The notes: generated by a model from the letters alone, not told the origin. A DNA stretch of 64,000 bases from Diphasiastrum complanatum (GCA_029204225.1 CM055108.1:18943779-19007778); one strand, 5' to 3'. Counted from the stretch's first letter, positions 1 to 11,048 are shown. Made by a program: numbers and translations.

Positions 1-1525
1 TCACTCCATATGTGAAGGCTGTGTTATGGAGAAACATCATGGGGAGACGTTCAAGAAAGGTGGAGTTGCAAGAGCCAAGAAACCACTTGAACTCATTTAC
101 AGTTACTTGTGTGGCCCAATGAAGACCATGTCAATGAGGGGAGCCTATTATTTTATGACTTTCATAGATGATTACTCTAAGAGGACATGGATTTATTTCT
201 TGAAGAAGAAATCTGATGCTTTTGGTCACTTCAAGAAATTTAAGGCTTTAGTGGGGAACCAACTAGATGCACGAATCAAAGTGCTAAGATCAGTTAGAGG
301 GGGCAAATTCAAGTCAGATGATTTTGAAGACTTTTGCAAGAACATGGCATCAAAAGTCAATTCACTCAATCACTCACGCCGCATAGAAATGGTGTAGTAG
401 AAAGGAAGAATAAAACCATTATGGAGAGTGCATGCTCCATGATGAAGCAGATCGGCTTACCAGATTACTTTTGGTCGGAAGCATGCAATGCAGCAACGTT
501 ATTGCAAAATAGGAGTCCCATAGTTGCAGTTCCAAATGTGACTCCTGAAGAAGCTCTTACAGGAATGAAGCCTAAAATTGACAAGTTTCGAGTCTTTGGG
601 TGTAAGGCTTATGTACACGTGCCAAAGGAGGAGTGAAGCAAGCTTTATGCCAAAGCGATCAAGTGCATCTTTGTCGGCTATGATGAGAGGACAAAGCATA
701 CATGTGTTTTGATCTTGTGATGAACAAGATTCACATTAATATGGAAGCAAGAGACGATTCTTGGACACCCCTTGGGACACATACTCTCCAAGAAGTGTAT
801 CACCTAAATATAAGGTAACTAAATGGTACAAGAAAATCATGAAAGATGCAAAAATGAATCAACCTAGATCTAGTTTATAGGAAGAAGTGAGAAGATCAAC
901 GTGGGAAAGGAAACCCTCTGATCGTTATCTTGGGAACTATGCCCTAATGAGTGACATTTTGGAGTGTCAAGAGCCATCGACCTTTGATGAGGCAAAGGAT
1001 CTCAAAGAGTGGCAAAGGGCAATGGAAGAGGAGATGGAATCAATCCACAAACATGATACGTGGGAGTTGGTTGATATACCACATGGAAAAAAACCCTTTG
1101 ACAACAAATGAGTATATATAACAAAGTTTCATGTGGATGGCACGGTTGCAAAGCATAAGGCATGCCTAGTAGTAAAGGGCTATGAGCAAAGTAAGGGAAT
1201 TGACTATGAAGAGACATTTGCTCCAGTGGCTAAGTGGACTACGCTACGCCTTATCAGTGCCTTAGCATCCCATTTTGAGTGGAAGATCCATCAAATGGAG
1301 GTAAAATCCGCATTCTTGAATGGTGACTTGGAAGAGGAAGTATACATGCTCCAACCACAAGGCTTCATTGCGAAGGGACGGGAATAAAAGGTATGCAAGC
1401 TATGCAAAGCACTCTATGGTCTCAAGCAAGCGTCGCATGCATGGTATGGACGAATCGATCATTACTTTCTCTCTCATGAGTTTATGAGGACAAATTCAAA
1501 TCCAAATCTTTACGTTCTCTTAGGC
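1..1525 (+). pseudogene. Ty1/copia pol relic (integrase to early RT)
   Basis: Remains of a copia polyprotein, cut by the window edge. It begins in the integrase zinc region (CEGCV), then the integrase core, then changes frame near 334-397. It continues through the VVERKN motif and the integrase C-terminus to about 640, a pre-RT linker (887-1111), and the first third of reverse transcriptase (1133-1525, with motif SAFLNGDLEEEVYM and later ALYGLKQ). It stops before YVDD. Seen lesions: the first integrase catalytic Asp is Tyr (SYLCGPM), the second is Val (LRSVRGG), the RT motif-A Asp is Glu (MEVKSAF), and stops fall at 1109-1111 and 1385-1387. The integrase Glu is kept. It is certainly dead. Family assignment rests on motif order typical of Ty1/copia, with integrase before RT. 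Confidence 0.9.
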
Positions 1526-2182
1526 AACTTTTCTCTGTACTTGTGGATTAGTGTGAATATACAGTTGAGGGAGAGCAATCCTACCTTGTCTTGTCTTGAA
1601 GCACTTGATGGTATGTTGTGGTGATTGAATCGATCGGTTTTAGAGCGTATTGTCAACTCTTTGCACTCAATATAATGACTGCAAAATTATGGCAAAGTAG
1701 CTAGGCGCCGAGGCAAATTGAATGGTCATTGAATTGGGTGTAGAGGTCACTCACTAAAAAAAATCTTTTCCAAGTGTAACGAATGGACAAAAAGACCACC
1801 CCTTTATATGGCTGAAATTTTTTTCCTAGTCTTTGTGGATCTTAATCTATCTTCTCAAAAAATTTTCATGGTCCTTTTATGACCATAATATTCCTCTAAA
1901 CAAAAAACTATGGACTTTAGATTTCATGATATGCCAAGGGCCAGGTGAAGTGACTATCAAATTTTATAATATGCAAAGAAAAGAAAAAGGGTTATGTCAT
2001 TTTCAAAGTTCATAATGTAAGATTCAACCTTTTATGTGAAATTATGTATTCAAGCACTCCATGAACTCATAATCTCATGAAAATGGATAATATTTGCAAG
2101 ACTTTATCATTTTCGAGAACATGAAAGAATCTTTAGAGCAAATCTTTTATGTCTGCATATCATTAAGTCATTTGTGTTTGCA
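1526..2182. other. AT-rich stretch without a recognised gene
   Basis: No coding motif or clear repeat is visible between the end of the copia RT relic and the TATA-like box at 2183. It may hold the upstream part of the LTR whose 3' part starts near 2248, but no TG start could be fixed. Confidence 0.5.
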
Positions 2183-2509
2183 TATATAAATAAGGTCTAC
2201 TTAGTTGCATTGTGTGCTCATGGGGTTTGTGCAAAGGTTACATGTCGTAGAACTGGGCCTACCTCTTGTAAATCAAAAATAGAAAGGTATACTTAAGGGG
2301 TTTAGTAAAAATCCATGAATGAACTTGTAATTGTATCCATATAAGCTTCAAGTAGACCAATATTTTCCATTCCCTTGTACCAGCCCTTTTGTGGGTCAAA
2401 GAATGGTGGGTGGCTATGTCGCTGGGTGTGAGACCCCAATACACAACCCACACATGCTTGTGTGTGTATATGGCCAATGGGCCATTCTTCTTTAAATGGT
2501 ATCAAAGCC
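2183..2509 (+). repeat. Copia LTR-like repeat, copy 1, with TATA and primer site
   Basis: A TATA box (TATATAAATA, 2183-2192) is followed by a block (2248-2496) found again at 4388-4660. Both blocks end directly before a sequence resembling the copia primer-binding site: TGGTATCAAAGCC at 2497-2509, against the usual TGGTATCAGAGCC matching initiator tRNA-Met. This order (promoter, transcribed end, primer site) is that of a copia 5' LTR. No clean CA end precedes the primer site, so the LTR boundary is uncertain. Downstream lies unrelated gypsy sequence, so the copia body is missing. Confidence 0.6.
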
Positions 2510-2515
2510 TAGTTC

Positions 2516-3125
2516 AAGTAGCTCATCATCAGGTAGGGCCGCAGCTTCCTCTCCCTTGATTTGTGACACATGATCTGCCATGTAGTGTTGCTTTACCTTG
2601 CGAACCATTATCGGAAAGTCAAACTCCAACAACAGGAGTAACCAACAAGTGATTCTCCCTGTGTTTCAAGTTTTATTAACAAGATATAGCAAGGGTTGAT
2701 GGTCTGTATAAAAAGCAAAATGTGTGGCCATCAAATAATGTTGAAACTTCTTAACCGCGTAAATCATTGTCAGTGTCTCCCATTCTGTTGTCGAATAATC
2801 TATCTCTGATCAATCACTGAACTGACGACTTGCAAATCGGATTGAAAAATCTTTTTTGCATTCTCCTAGCTGGGTTAAGACAGCTCCCACTGCATACTTC
2901 GTAAGTCTGTATGCACATGAACTCTATGAACCAATTGGGTGGGCATAATATTGGCATTGAGACCAATGCATCTTTAAGCTTCTAGAAAGCCTGTAGGGCT
3001 TCCTCACTCCAATGTGGTTTCGTTGTGAGTTTGTAGATTGGTCGTGCTAACTTCGCAAAGTCTAGAATGAAGATCCTGTAATAGTTAGCATGACCCATGA
3101 AAATCTATACTTGATTCACACAGTG
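2516..3125 (-). pseudogene. Ty3/gypsy RT thumb and RNase H relic
   Basis: Read on the minus strand, the frames carry a Ty3/gypsy RT C-terminal motif (GHANYYRIFILDFAKLARP), then RNase H segments AVGAVLTQLGE, FASRQFSD, YSTTEWETLTMIYAVKKF, and FYTDHQPLLYLVNK. The order matches RT thumb, RNase H Asp-containing strand, the Glu helix and the TDHQ strand. Several frame changes and stops separate the pieces, so it is dead. No integrase follows. It was missed by simple open-frame scans because no single frame is long. Confidence 0.75.
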
Positions 3126-3552
3126 GATATTAATCTAATAGTTTGGATATTAGTCTAATAGTTTGCAACGTTCAGATCAAGATCAACTGATCAATCAAAT
3201 TTCTTTTCAAATTGTTTGATGACTTAGTAAAAGGAACTATGATTAATGAAAATTTAATTAAACAATGTGGATAGTTAATGGAGTGCAGTCAGAAAATCTG
3301 ATGAGAAGTTTGTTTCTTTTTCCTCCTCAAATTTGTGTGTTTTTAGGATATTCCAAGGTTTTTGGTTGGATGTCAAGCCCTTAGAGGCTGTTTAGGGCCT
3401 CCTCTACCCTCTCACACCTCCTCCGCTACTTGTGAACAGTCCAAGCACACAAAAATACAAAAAACAAGCTATCTCTACCCAAAAACCACCTCAAAACACT
3501 CTAAAAAACAAAAACAACTAAAAAGGCAGCTATACTAGTTAGAAAAAATCTA

Positions 3553-3570
3553 TCCCCGACAATGGTGCCA
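3553..3570 (-). other. Gypsy primer-binding site
   Basis: On the minus strand this reads TGGCACCATTGTCGGGGA. It differs by three bases from TGGCGCCGTTGCCGGGGA, the primer site common in plant Tat/Athila-type Ty3/gypsy elements. Its place directly after the LTR supports the call. Confidence 0.75.
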
Positions 3571-4383
3571 CTATAGGGATGTAGATATGGCCGGTGAGCA
3601 GCCAATCCGCCTGTCAAAGAGGGTTTGATCACTAGGATAGGCACCTAACTATGCAAAGATGCTACTTTTAGTTGGTATCCTACTTTCTCCCTTAACTCTT
3701 CTCACCTTTAACACTACCCCCACTAACTTTACTCCACTAAACTAGCATTCCACATGATTTTGAATGAAAGGGAAGAAAAGAATAGAAGAGATAGAGAGGA
3801 AAAGAGAGAAAGAGACAGAGAGAGTGGAGAGGGAGGTTAGCTCAAAAGCTCAAGATGCATGCCAATGGAGAAACCATAACTATTAAAACAACAACATAGA
3901 AATAGAAACACACAACAAAAGCATAACCATGAGTGCTTAGCAAATGAGGCTGTTGGGCTCTCCAATTTGGTAGAGTTTCCTCCTCCTCATTAAGCATCCA
4001 AATAGAGTACATGAGGTGCCGTTTTATAAATGGGGAAGACCTTTGCCCCAAAATACCAGTGGCTAATATGTACACTAATCCTATCCATCCATCTTGGACC
4101 CAACTTAATCCAAGGGTCCTAAAAAAGTACTTTGGATATCATAAGACTCATGTGAGTTCCAAATTGGACCTAACTCAAAAAAGTTTAACACTAAGTTCTA
4201 AACTTGACTTTGTGGCCTCTAGTTTTATTTAATTACAAAAAGGCCCAAGCCTATTATTCTATTTACAACTCAACTTGTGTGCTCATTGGGCCATGGGCTT
4301 ATACATGCAAGATGCCACGCCCTCACAACATATTTTATTATCCAATATTATTTATTTACAATATGTTGGGAATACCCCCAACA
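3571..4383 (-). repeat. Gypsy LTR (element K)
   Basis: Starts on the minus strand with TGTTGGGGGTATTCCCAACA, a short inverted repeat usual at plant LTR tips, and runs to the primer site at 3570. A TATA box (ATTTATAAAA on the minus strand, near 4020) and a CT-rich tract after it (GA-rich on the plus strand, about 3770-3836) suggest U3-R-U5 order. About 70 bases around 4270-4340 resemble 41330-41410 in LTR J. The inner end (CTATAG before the primer site) lacks a clear CA. Confidence 0.65.
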
Positions 4384-4387
4384 ATCA

Positions 4388-4673
4388 TAGAACTGAGCCT
4401 ACCTCTACTTGCAAATCAAAACATAGAAAGGTATACTTAAGGGGTTTAGTAAAAATCCATGAATGAGGATGTGGGCCAATTAATAATGAAGTCATGGACT
4501 TGTAATTGTCTCCATATAAGTTTCAAGTTTCTATCCCTTTGTACCAGCCCTTTTGTGGGTCCAACGATGGTGAGTGGCTAGGTCACTGGGTGTGAGACCC
4601 CAATGCATAACCCACACATGCTTGTGTGTGTATATGGCCAATGGGCCATTCTTATTTAAATGGTATCGAAGCC
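4388..4673 (+). repeat. Copia LTR-like repeat, copy 2, with primer site
   Basis: Direct copy of 2248-2509, with a roughly 30-base block absent from copy 1. It ends at a primer-like site TGGTATCGAAGCC (4661-4673). Shared landmarks are the segment TACTTAAGGGGTTTAG, a GTACCAGCCCTTTTGTGGGT segment and TGTGTGTATATGGCCAATGG. No copia coding follows before the next element begins at 4941. Confidence 0.65.
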
Positions 4674-4770
4674 TAGTGGGGGATCTTATGCTTGTTCTCT
4701 ATGCTTGCTTAAAGGGAGTGCTGACGAAATTACTTAATGAAGGCATGTGAAGTGTTTGATCAAGTAAGGG

Positions 4771-4856
4771 ACTTGTAGACCTACATATGTTGTCCCCTAG
4801 TACTAGCCCTTTTGGGGGGTCAAAGGACTGTGGGTAGCTATGCAGCTAGGTGTCGG
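4771..4856 (+). repeat. Diverged third copy of the LTR-like segment
   Basis: The run from ACTTGTAGACC through CTAGCCCTTTTGGGGGGTCAA to AGCTAGGTGTCGG parallels the middle of the two repeats at 2248-2496 and 4388-4660, with many substitutions. It is probably an older relative of the same LTR family, or a duplicated part of it. Confidence 0.5.
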
Positions 4857-4940
4857 CCTTACATTAGAGGAGTTCTAAATCTAAAAAAGACCCTTTGTAA
4901 AGATTCCTTTTATATTTTTTTCTCAATTTTTTCTTACACA

Positions 4941-5621
4941 TGGAATACCATTTTGCGTATTCATCAGTGAAGAAGTTAGTAAGAGAAAGAGAGAGAACGA
5001 AGAAGAGAAGCTTATCAGAGATAGACAAAAGTAGATGCTCTATGCATTGATTCTTTAATTTGTCAGCAATAAGGTTTCATTCCTTTACCGTTTGAATAAG
5101 CTTCGTAGGACACGCGGTTTCGTCCGCTACTGTCTTGTGCTCTACCGCATTATTGACATGTATACTTGATATACTTATTTTGATATAGTTCTTTGTTCTG
5201 CGTTCAGATTTATATTAATAATGCTATGCTTATTATTCATTCTGTCTGATCTTTCTAGTTACTCTTTCTGGTAATAGACGACTAACATTTAGTCTTGTCT
5301 TTTGCGAATGTTTTGCAATTAATTATCAGTCGAGCACTGTCTAGCTCTTCGTGAATCATTCGCGACACATAATTTGTCTAGCTAGTCGAGACAAATTATT
5401 CTTCTGGCACTTCGTTTATTAATGTTTGGCTACGTAATCAAGAACGACCGTGATTTTAATCACTAACATTCTGTTCGTTCTGATAGGTGTGGTCATGCTT
5501 TCGGAGAGAGTCGCATAGCTCGTTCTGCTGTGCACGAACAGTTTCTGTTCGAGTTCATTTCTCATTCGAGTTCCTTTCTCATTCGTGTTTCGTTTCTCAT
5601 TCGTGTTTGTCTTACCCCTCT
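4941..5621 (+). repeat. Element A 5' LTR, 5'-truncated
   Basis: Homology with the 3' LTR (9555-9679) starts at GAATACCATTTTGCG. The U3 region, including the TATA box, is missing. The right part matches the LTR of H (62130-63331 on the minus strand). The LTR end and the TGGTATCAGAGC site seen in H are deleted here, so the sequence passes straight from the CCCCTCT end into GAGCTAACTAG of the leader. Confidence 0.82.
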
Positions 5622-5731
5622 GAGCTAACTAGCCGATAGAGATATTGTTTTTTTGTTCTGTATTTTCAGTATCAGATTTTTATACTTAAGTCAGTGATAG
5701 TTTCTCCTATCACTTAGACTAATTCCTCCAC

Positions 5732-6561
5732 ATGGATTTTCAAGGAAAAGCCAGTTCTATCATGGACAAGCTTGATGGAGCCAATTACCATCTGTGGAAA
5801 TTTAAGATGAAAACTATACTAATGGCTAAAGAATTGTATGACGTTGTTACAGGTGCAGAAGGAAAATTCGATGCAGCAATCGCCAGATGGAAGCTGAAGG
5901 ATGGAAAGGCTTTTGCGCTGTTCATCCTCAACATCATGGATACGTAGATCGGCCATGTATCTGAGGCTCAGACATCGAAAGAAGTCGGGGACATCTTGAG
6001 CACACTATATGAAGTGCGAGATATAGCTTCCAAGCTACATCTCAGGAAGAAATTCTGCTCCCTCAAGAAGATGAATGGTGATTCTCTGCAGAATCACATT
6101 AATCAATTCAAGAACCTGCTAAGACAAATGGTCGCTATCGGATCTGTCATTGATGATCAAGACGCAGTGATGCAACTGCTTACAGGCTTGCCAAGCTCTT
6201 ATGATAGCTGGGTAATGATCATCACGACTCATTCAAAATTGACTCTCTCGAGAGTCATTACTATGTTGTTGCAGGAAGACACGCGAAGGAACGAAGCCTC
6301 GATTTCCTCAGCCGTTTCTCACGCCTTGTACAGCAACAAGAGCATGACAAAGTAGAAGAAGATAAAAGACCCAAAGCAATCAAAGCTAGATTAGAAACCA
6401 GCTCAGCACAAGGAACAGTCGAATCCGCAGACAGAGAAGAAGTTGTTCTGCAGATATTGCAAATGAAACAACCATGAAATACAAGACTGCCGAATACTTC
6501 AAGCGAAGAACAACAACAAGGGGCAGTCGAATCAAGCGGCAAATGCAGCTGTAGAAGCTCC
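5732..6561 (+). pseudogene. Element A gag with zinc knuckle
   Basis: Capsid-like gag beginning MDFQGKASSIMDKLDGANYH at the first ATG after the leader, with conserved YHLWKFKMKT and later SYDSWVMIITTH. A CCHC knuckle follows at 6449-6493: CRYCK, a stop, then NNHEIQDC. In-frame stops lie at 5945-5947 (TAG; element H has Gln), 6353-6355 (TAG) and 6464-6466 (TGA inside the knuckle). All pieces are in one frame, so only point mutations broke it. The coding then jumps at about 6561 into the integrase zinc region; protease is absent. Gag would form the virus-like particle in the cytoplasm. Confidence 0.9.
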
Positions 6562-7796
6562 ACAAATAAAGGTTTACTTTGGCATTATAGACTTGGTCAT
6601 TTAAATCATGCTGCTGTACAACAAATGTCTAGACAATCTATTGTTCTTAATCTCAACTATCCTTGCGAAAGAGTCGAGTTACCTGTCTGTCAAGATTGTC
6701 TAGTTGGTAAACAGACTAGGAAACCTTTTAAATCAAGCCATCAGCACATTACTAGAGGATTGCTAGATGTTGTACATTCAGATATTTGCGGCTCGATGAA
6801 AAATCCTTCGCTGAAGGATGCCAAGTATTTTATAACCTTTATTGATGAATTTTCCAGAAGGACCATGGTGTATTTTATAAAGAAGAAATCAGAAGCCTTT
6901 AACTTCTTCAGAATCTTCAAGGAGCGTGCAGAGAAGGAGACTGGAAGGACGATTAAGGCCCTCAGGTCAGACAACGATGGAGAATATATCTCTATCGAGT
7001 TTAAGAAATAATGCCAAAGCCAACGCATTGAGCAGATTCATCACTCCTTACAGTCCTTAGTCTAATGGCTTAGCCAAGAGGAAGAACTGCACTCTGGTTG
7101 AGTTTTCCAAAATGTATGCTATCGCATGCATTGTTGCCTAAGAGATTATGGGCTGAAGCTGTCTCCACTGCAGCTTATGTCCAGAACAGATGTTCGACCA
7201 AGGCCCTCTCAGACAAGACGCCCCACGAGGTGTGGACAGGCTCTAAGCCTTCTTTAAAGAACCTAAGAGTGTTTGGGTGCATTGCCTACGTGCAGATCCC
7301 AAAAGACACGAGGAAGAAATTGGACTTCCAAGGTCTCAAGACCATCATGATAAAATATACTTCATCTGATAATACTTATAAGTTGTATGATCCTGATACC
7401 CAGCAAATCTTGTATAGCTGGGATACAGTCTTCATCGAGGATCAATTCGTCGACCTCAAAGGCAAGGATGTTGCTCAAGAAGAACCCTCGTCACCTGTCA
7501 TTGACACGATAGTCCGAGCTTCTGGCTCAGGCGTGTCTATTGTCGACCCACTTCGAGACAACGAATCAGACGAAGATGTTGCTTCTACCCAGCAACAAAT
7601 CCCAGGAGCGGTTCTTCAGTCGAATCCTCCCAGAAGATCAAGCCGAGTGTGCACACAGCCCACAAGGTATACTCCTGAGTCTGCATGTCTCTTGATACAG
7701 GAACCAACGATAGTCAAAGAGGCACTTAGCCAACTAGACTTTGATCTCTGGAGAGAAGATATGGACATAGAGTATTCCTCTTTGATCAACAACTAG
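6562..7796 (+). pseudogene. Element A integrase
   Basis: Starts with the HHCC zinc region (LLWHYRLGHLNHAAVQQMS and CQDCLVGKQTRKPF), then the integrase core. The first Asp (HSDICG) and second Asp (LRSDNDGEY) are kept. The catalytic Glu is Lys (LAKRKN, GAG to AAG relative to H). A stop at 7009-7011 and a two-base loss near 7034 (relative to H) break the frame. A second part, 7098-7796, is open and ends in the integrase C-terminus and the acidic/Ser-rich linker to RT. It ends at a TAG where the family has Gln before TWSLV. Inactive on three independent grounds. Confidence 0.92.
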
Positions 7797-9288
7797 ACAT
7801 GGTCATTAGTTGAAGCTCCTATTGGCTGCAATATCATTGATTGCAAATGAATCTTTAAGATCAAATACAATGCCAATGGAGCAATTGACTGAAGGAAGGC
7901 AAGACTGGTAGCATGAGGATTTACCCAGATCCCAAATGTTGACTACAGTGAGACTTTTAGTCCAGTCGTCAAACATTCGTCAATCCGAATGCTCCTATCT
8001 TATGCTACAACTGCTGACCTTGAGGTGCATCAACTTGATGTACAAACAACCTATCTGAATGGAGTGATACAAGAAGATATCTACATGATTCAACCTGAAA
8101 GATACGTTCTGGAAGGTATGAAAAATCATGTCTGTAAACTCCACAAAGCACTATACGGCTTTGAACAGTATGCCAGAGCTTGGTTTCAGAGCATCAACAC
8201 ATTCCTCATTGAACAAGGATTCAAACCAAGCACTGCTGATTGCAATATCTATTCTAAGTCAGTACAACAATCCTTCATTATCATCATCTTGTACGTGGAT
8301 GATACGTTGCTCTTCAACAACAATACCAATATGGTCAAGGATTTGAAGCAGATGTTGTTCTCAGAGTTTGACATGACTAATCTGGGCGAAGCTCACTTCT
8401 GTCTGGGAATTCAAATCCACAAAGACAGAGAAAATCAACTGATTTACATCACTCAACAAAGGTATCTTCACAATGTTCTTAACAGATACAATTTGATGAA
8501 TTATAAATTAGCTCACTCACCAATGGATCCAGGCCTACATCTGTCAAAGGACCAATGTCCCCAGACCAAGCAGGAAGTGGAGCAAATGAGAGAATACCCT
8601 TATCAATCGATACTAGGATCTCTCATGTATGCAATGGTCTATACAAGACCTGATATCTCTTTTGTTGTAAGCTCACTCAGCCAATACATGGCTAATCCTG
8701 GCATTACCCATTGGAAGGCTCTTATACGAGTCATGAGATATATTCGAGCTACCATGGACCAGTGCATCTGCTATGGAGATGTTAGCAACGATAATCTCCA
8801 TCGGCTCAGTGGTTATTCTGATGCAAGCTGGGGAGGAGATGTAGACAATCATAAATCCACATCTAGATTTACATTCTTCTTTAACGACAGTCCTATCTCA
8901 TGGAACAGTCATAAGCAAACTTCTATCGCACTTTCTTCTACAGAAGCAGAGTATGTTGCTGCTTCTCAATCTATCAAAGAAGCATTTTGGTTGAGAAATT
9001 TATTGTCAGATATTAATCTGAATCAGTATAGTCCTACAATTTTATTTTGTGATAATCAGAGTGCTATTGCCTTATCGTCCAACCTTAGATTTCACTCTAG
9101 GAGTAAGCACATTGAAATCAGACATCACTACATCCGGGACAAGGTCTCAACAAGGAAGTGAGCTTAACGTATTGCAGAACACAAGACATGGTTGCAGAGA
9201 TATTCACAAAAGCACTCAGTGTTAATGCATACAACAAATTTTGTACATTGCTTAGTCTGAAGATCAAGGCATTCACGGATCCAGATTA
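7797..9288 (+). pseudogene. Element A reverse transcriptase-RNase H
   Basis: The first 190 bases carry several stops. Then 7989-9161 is one open frame of 390 codons: RT motif A (HQLDVQTTYLNG), ALYGFEQYARAW, the catalytic ILYVDDTLLF (8286-8315), GEAHFCLGIQI, then RNase H with [29 protein letters not shown] and RSKHIEIRHHYIRDK. Catalytic residues of both domains look intact. A small indel near 9145 shifts the last 45 codons, whose relics run to the TAA just before the polypurine tract. The long open frame suggests the element is not very old. Confidence 0.92.
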
Positions 9289-9296
9289 AGAGAGGG

Positions 9297-9679
9297 TGTT
9301 GGATTTATTTCTACTTGTCACCTACATCCCATTTTTAATCTGCCTCCATTCATGCTGCATATTTACTCGCGTTGTCGTGCAGTCTGCATATTCACATGCA
9401 AATTCTCACAAGAAAAAAATATGAAAAGCAAAGGCTGATGTCACACTCTCTTCATGCTCATGCAGCTGCGCTAACAGACTGGACGATGACTGTAGCCACC
9501 CACGATCTCCTACAGACAGCACACCTGTAATATTATGTATATATTGAATACCATTTTGCGTATTCATCAGTGAAGAAGTTTGTAAGTGAGAGAGAGAATG
9601 AAGAAGAGAAGCTTATCAGAGATAGACAAAAGTAAATGCTCTGTGCATTGATTTTTTAATTTGTCAGCAATAAGGTTTC
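9297..9679 (+). repeat. Element A 3' LTR, 3'-truncated
   Basis: Preceded by the polypurine tract AGAGAGGG (9289-9296). Starts TGTTGGATTTATTTC, as does the LTR of H on the other strand. It contains the TATA region (TGTATATATTG near 9536) and ends at 9679, where element B begins. Only about 125 bases overlap the 5' LTR copy, because the two LTRs lack opposite parts. Confidence 0.88.
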
Positions 9680-10143
9680 TTGAACAAAACCCTTTGCACA
9701 AATCCTTGCCTTGTACTTGTTGATTGTGCCATCTTGATTATATTTGACTCGACAAACCCATTTGCAACAAATGGTGTGCTTGTTGGATGGAAGATCCACA
9801 AGCTCCCATGTCTTGTTGGCCATCAAAGCATAATATTTCTCCTTCATGGCTAGAAACCATTCCTTCGAATTGAGTGCATCATATACATCCTTTGGATCCT
9901 CATGTGAAACAAAATAAGCATAATTAGTGGATTTCAGTTTCACTTGCTTGCCTTTATCTCCATATGTAAGCCTCTTAGGCTCAAATCTTTCTCTTTGTGA
10001 TCTCCTTGGTGAAAAGATTCGAGGTGACTCGTCCTCAATTCTCGGCCCCATCTCTCCACGATAGTCTTCAAGGGTGATGATAGGAGAATCCTTTTGAGAA
10101 TCGTTGATCTCGGCCTCCTCAAAGATGTATTTTTTATTCTCAT
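9680..10143 (-). pseudogene. Element B linker and RT start
   Basis: Linker motif SPRIFSPRRSQRERFEP followed by the pre-RT block DPKDVYDALNSKEWFLAMKE and RT start INKYKARICAKGFVQ. This is nearly the same as C at 46500-46855. The frame changes at the left edge of the linker. RT stops after about 20 residues, because the remaining sequence is element A LTR read backwards. The catalytic RT motifs are absent. Confidence 0.9.
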
Positions 10144-11048
10144 GAAATATTACATCCCTACTCTCAATTGTAGTTGAGGTAGAGGGAAATAAATTCTGTA
10201 AGCCTTCTTGTTGGATGAATATCCAACCATGATCTCTTTGATAGAATTAGGGTCATCTCTTTTCCTTGTTTCCAAGGGTACATGAACAAAGCAAGCACAT
10301 TCAAAAAATCTAAGGTGATCAACCTTAGGTTTCTTCTTAAATAAGACTTCATATGGTGATCTTCCTGCAAGTGCATTGTGAGGTAATATATTGCACAAAT
10401 AGTTTGCACAATCAATTGCTTCTTTCCAATATTCAATAGGCAAAGAAGCTTTAACTCGGATTGCTTTAGCACATTCACATAGAGATCGATTTTTTCTTTC
10501 AACAGCTCCATTTTGAGATGGAGAATAAGCACAAGAAAACTCTCTCTTGATTCCTTCACCCTCACAATATTCATAGAACTTGTTGGAGATGTATTCACCT
10601 CCTCCATCACATCTTAAAGCTTTAACTTTGAAAGAAAACTGTTTTTCAACATAAGCTTTGAAGACGAGGAAGTGACCAAATACCATAGCTTTTGAAGAAA
10701 GTAGATTCAACCAAGTATATCTTGTAAAATCATAATGACGGTGACAAAACAAGTTGCACCACCAATACTTTTAGAGGAAGAAAAATGAACATCCGAGTGG
10801 ATTAGTTCCAAAGGATGAGTAGTCTTGATAAAAGACTTTTGATATGGCTTTCGATGTGATTTTGAAATAGCACAAGCCTCACAAGGATTGATATCCTTGG
10901 AAAGTGATCTTGGAAGGCCAATAGCCTTATCATTCTTGATCATAGAAAACATAGACTTAAAGCTAGGATGCCCCAACCTTCTATGCCATAACTCCTCCTT
11001 AGATAAAAGAGCAACTTCACAAAAGTTTGCATTCTCATAAGAATTCAA
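10140..11048 (-). pseudogene. Element B integrase
   Basis: The zinc region (ELWHRRLGHPSFKSM, CEACAISKSH) leads into an integrase core in two overlapping frames (11048-10707 and 10752-10150), separated by a single-base type frameshift near 10740. All three catalytic acids can be seen: HSDVHF, LRCDGGGEY and GAVERKN. The C-terminal part continues with DHLRFFECACFVHVP and IMVGYSSNKKAYRIYF. This is the only copy in the B/C/D family here with a full integrase core. Confidence 0.9.

Larger units (their letters stand above)
2516..4383 (-). mobile_element. Gypsy element K, internally deleted
   Basis: On the minus strand it reads LTR (4383 to 3571), Tat/Athila-type primer site (3570-3553), untranslated leader, then an RT-RNase H relic ending at 2516. 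Gag, protease and most of RT are absent. The right edge abuts a copia LTR-like repeat at 4388, and the left edge abuts the primer site of another copy of that repeat at 2497-2509, so K seems to lie between two direct repeats. I cannot exclude that the leader and the RNase H come from two different gypsy insertions. Confidence 0.6.
4941..9679 (+). mobile_element. Ty1/copia element A
   Basis: Order: truncated 5' LTR (4941-5621), gag (5732-6561), zinc region and integrase (6562-7796), RT-RNase H (7797-9288), polypurine tract (9289-9296), truncated 3' LTR (9297-9679). Same family as H (58985-63331). Compared with H it lacks the primer-binding site (about 18 bases removed at 5621/5622) and the whole protease. 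The 5' LTR lacks U3 and the 3' LTR lacks most of R-U5. The 3' LTR runs directly into element B on the other strand. Confidence 0.92.
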
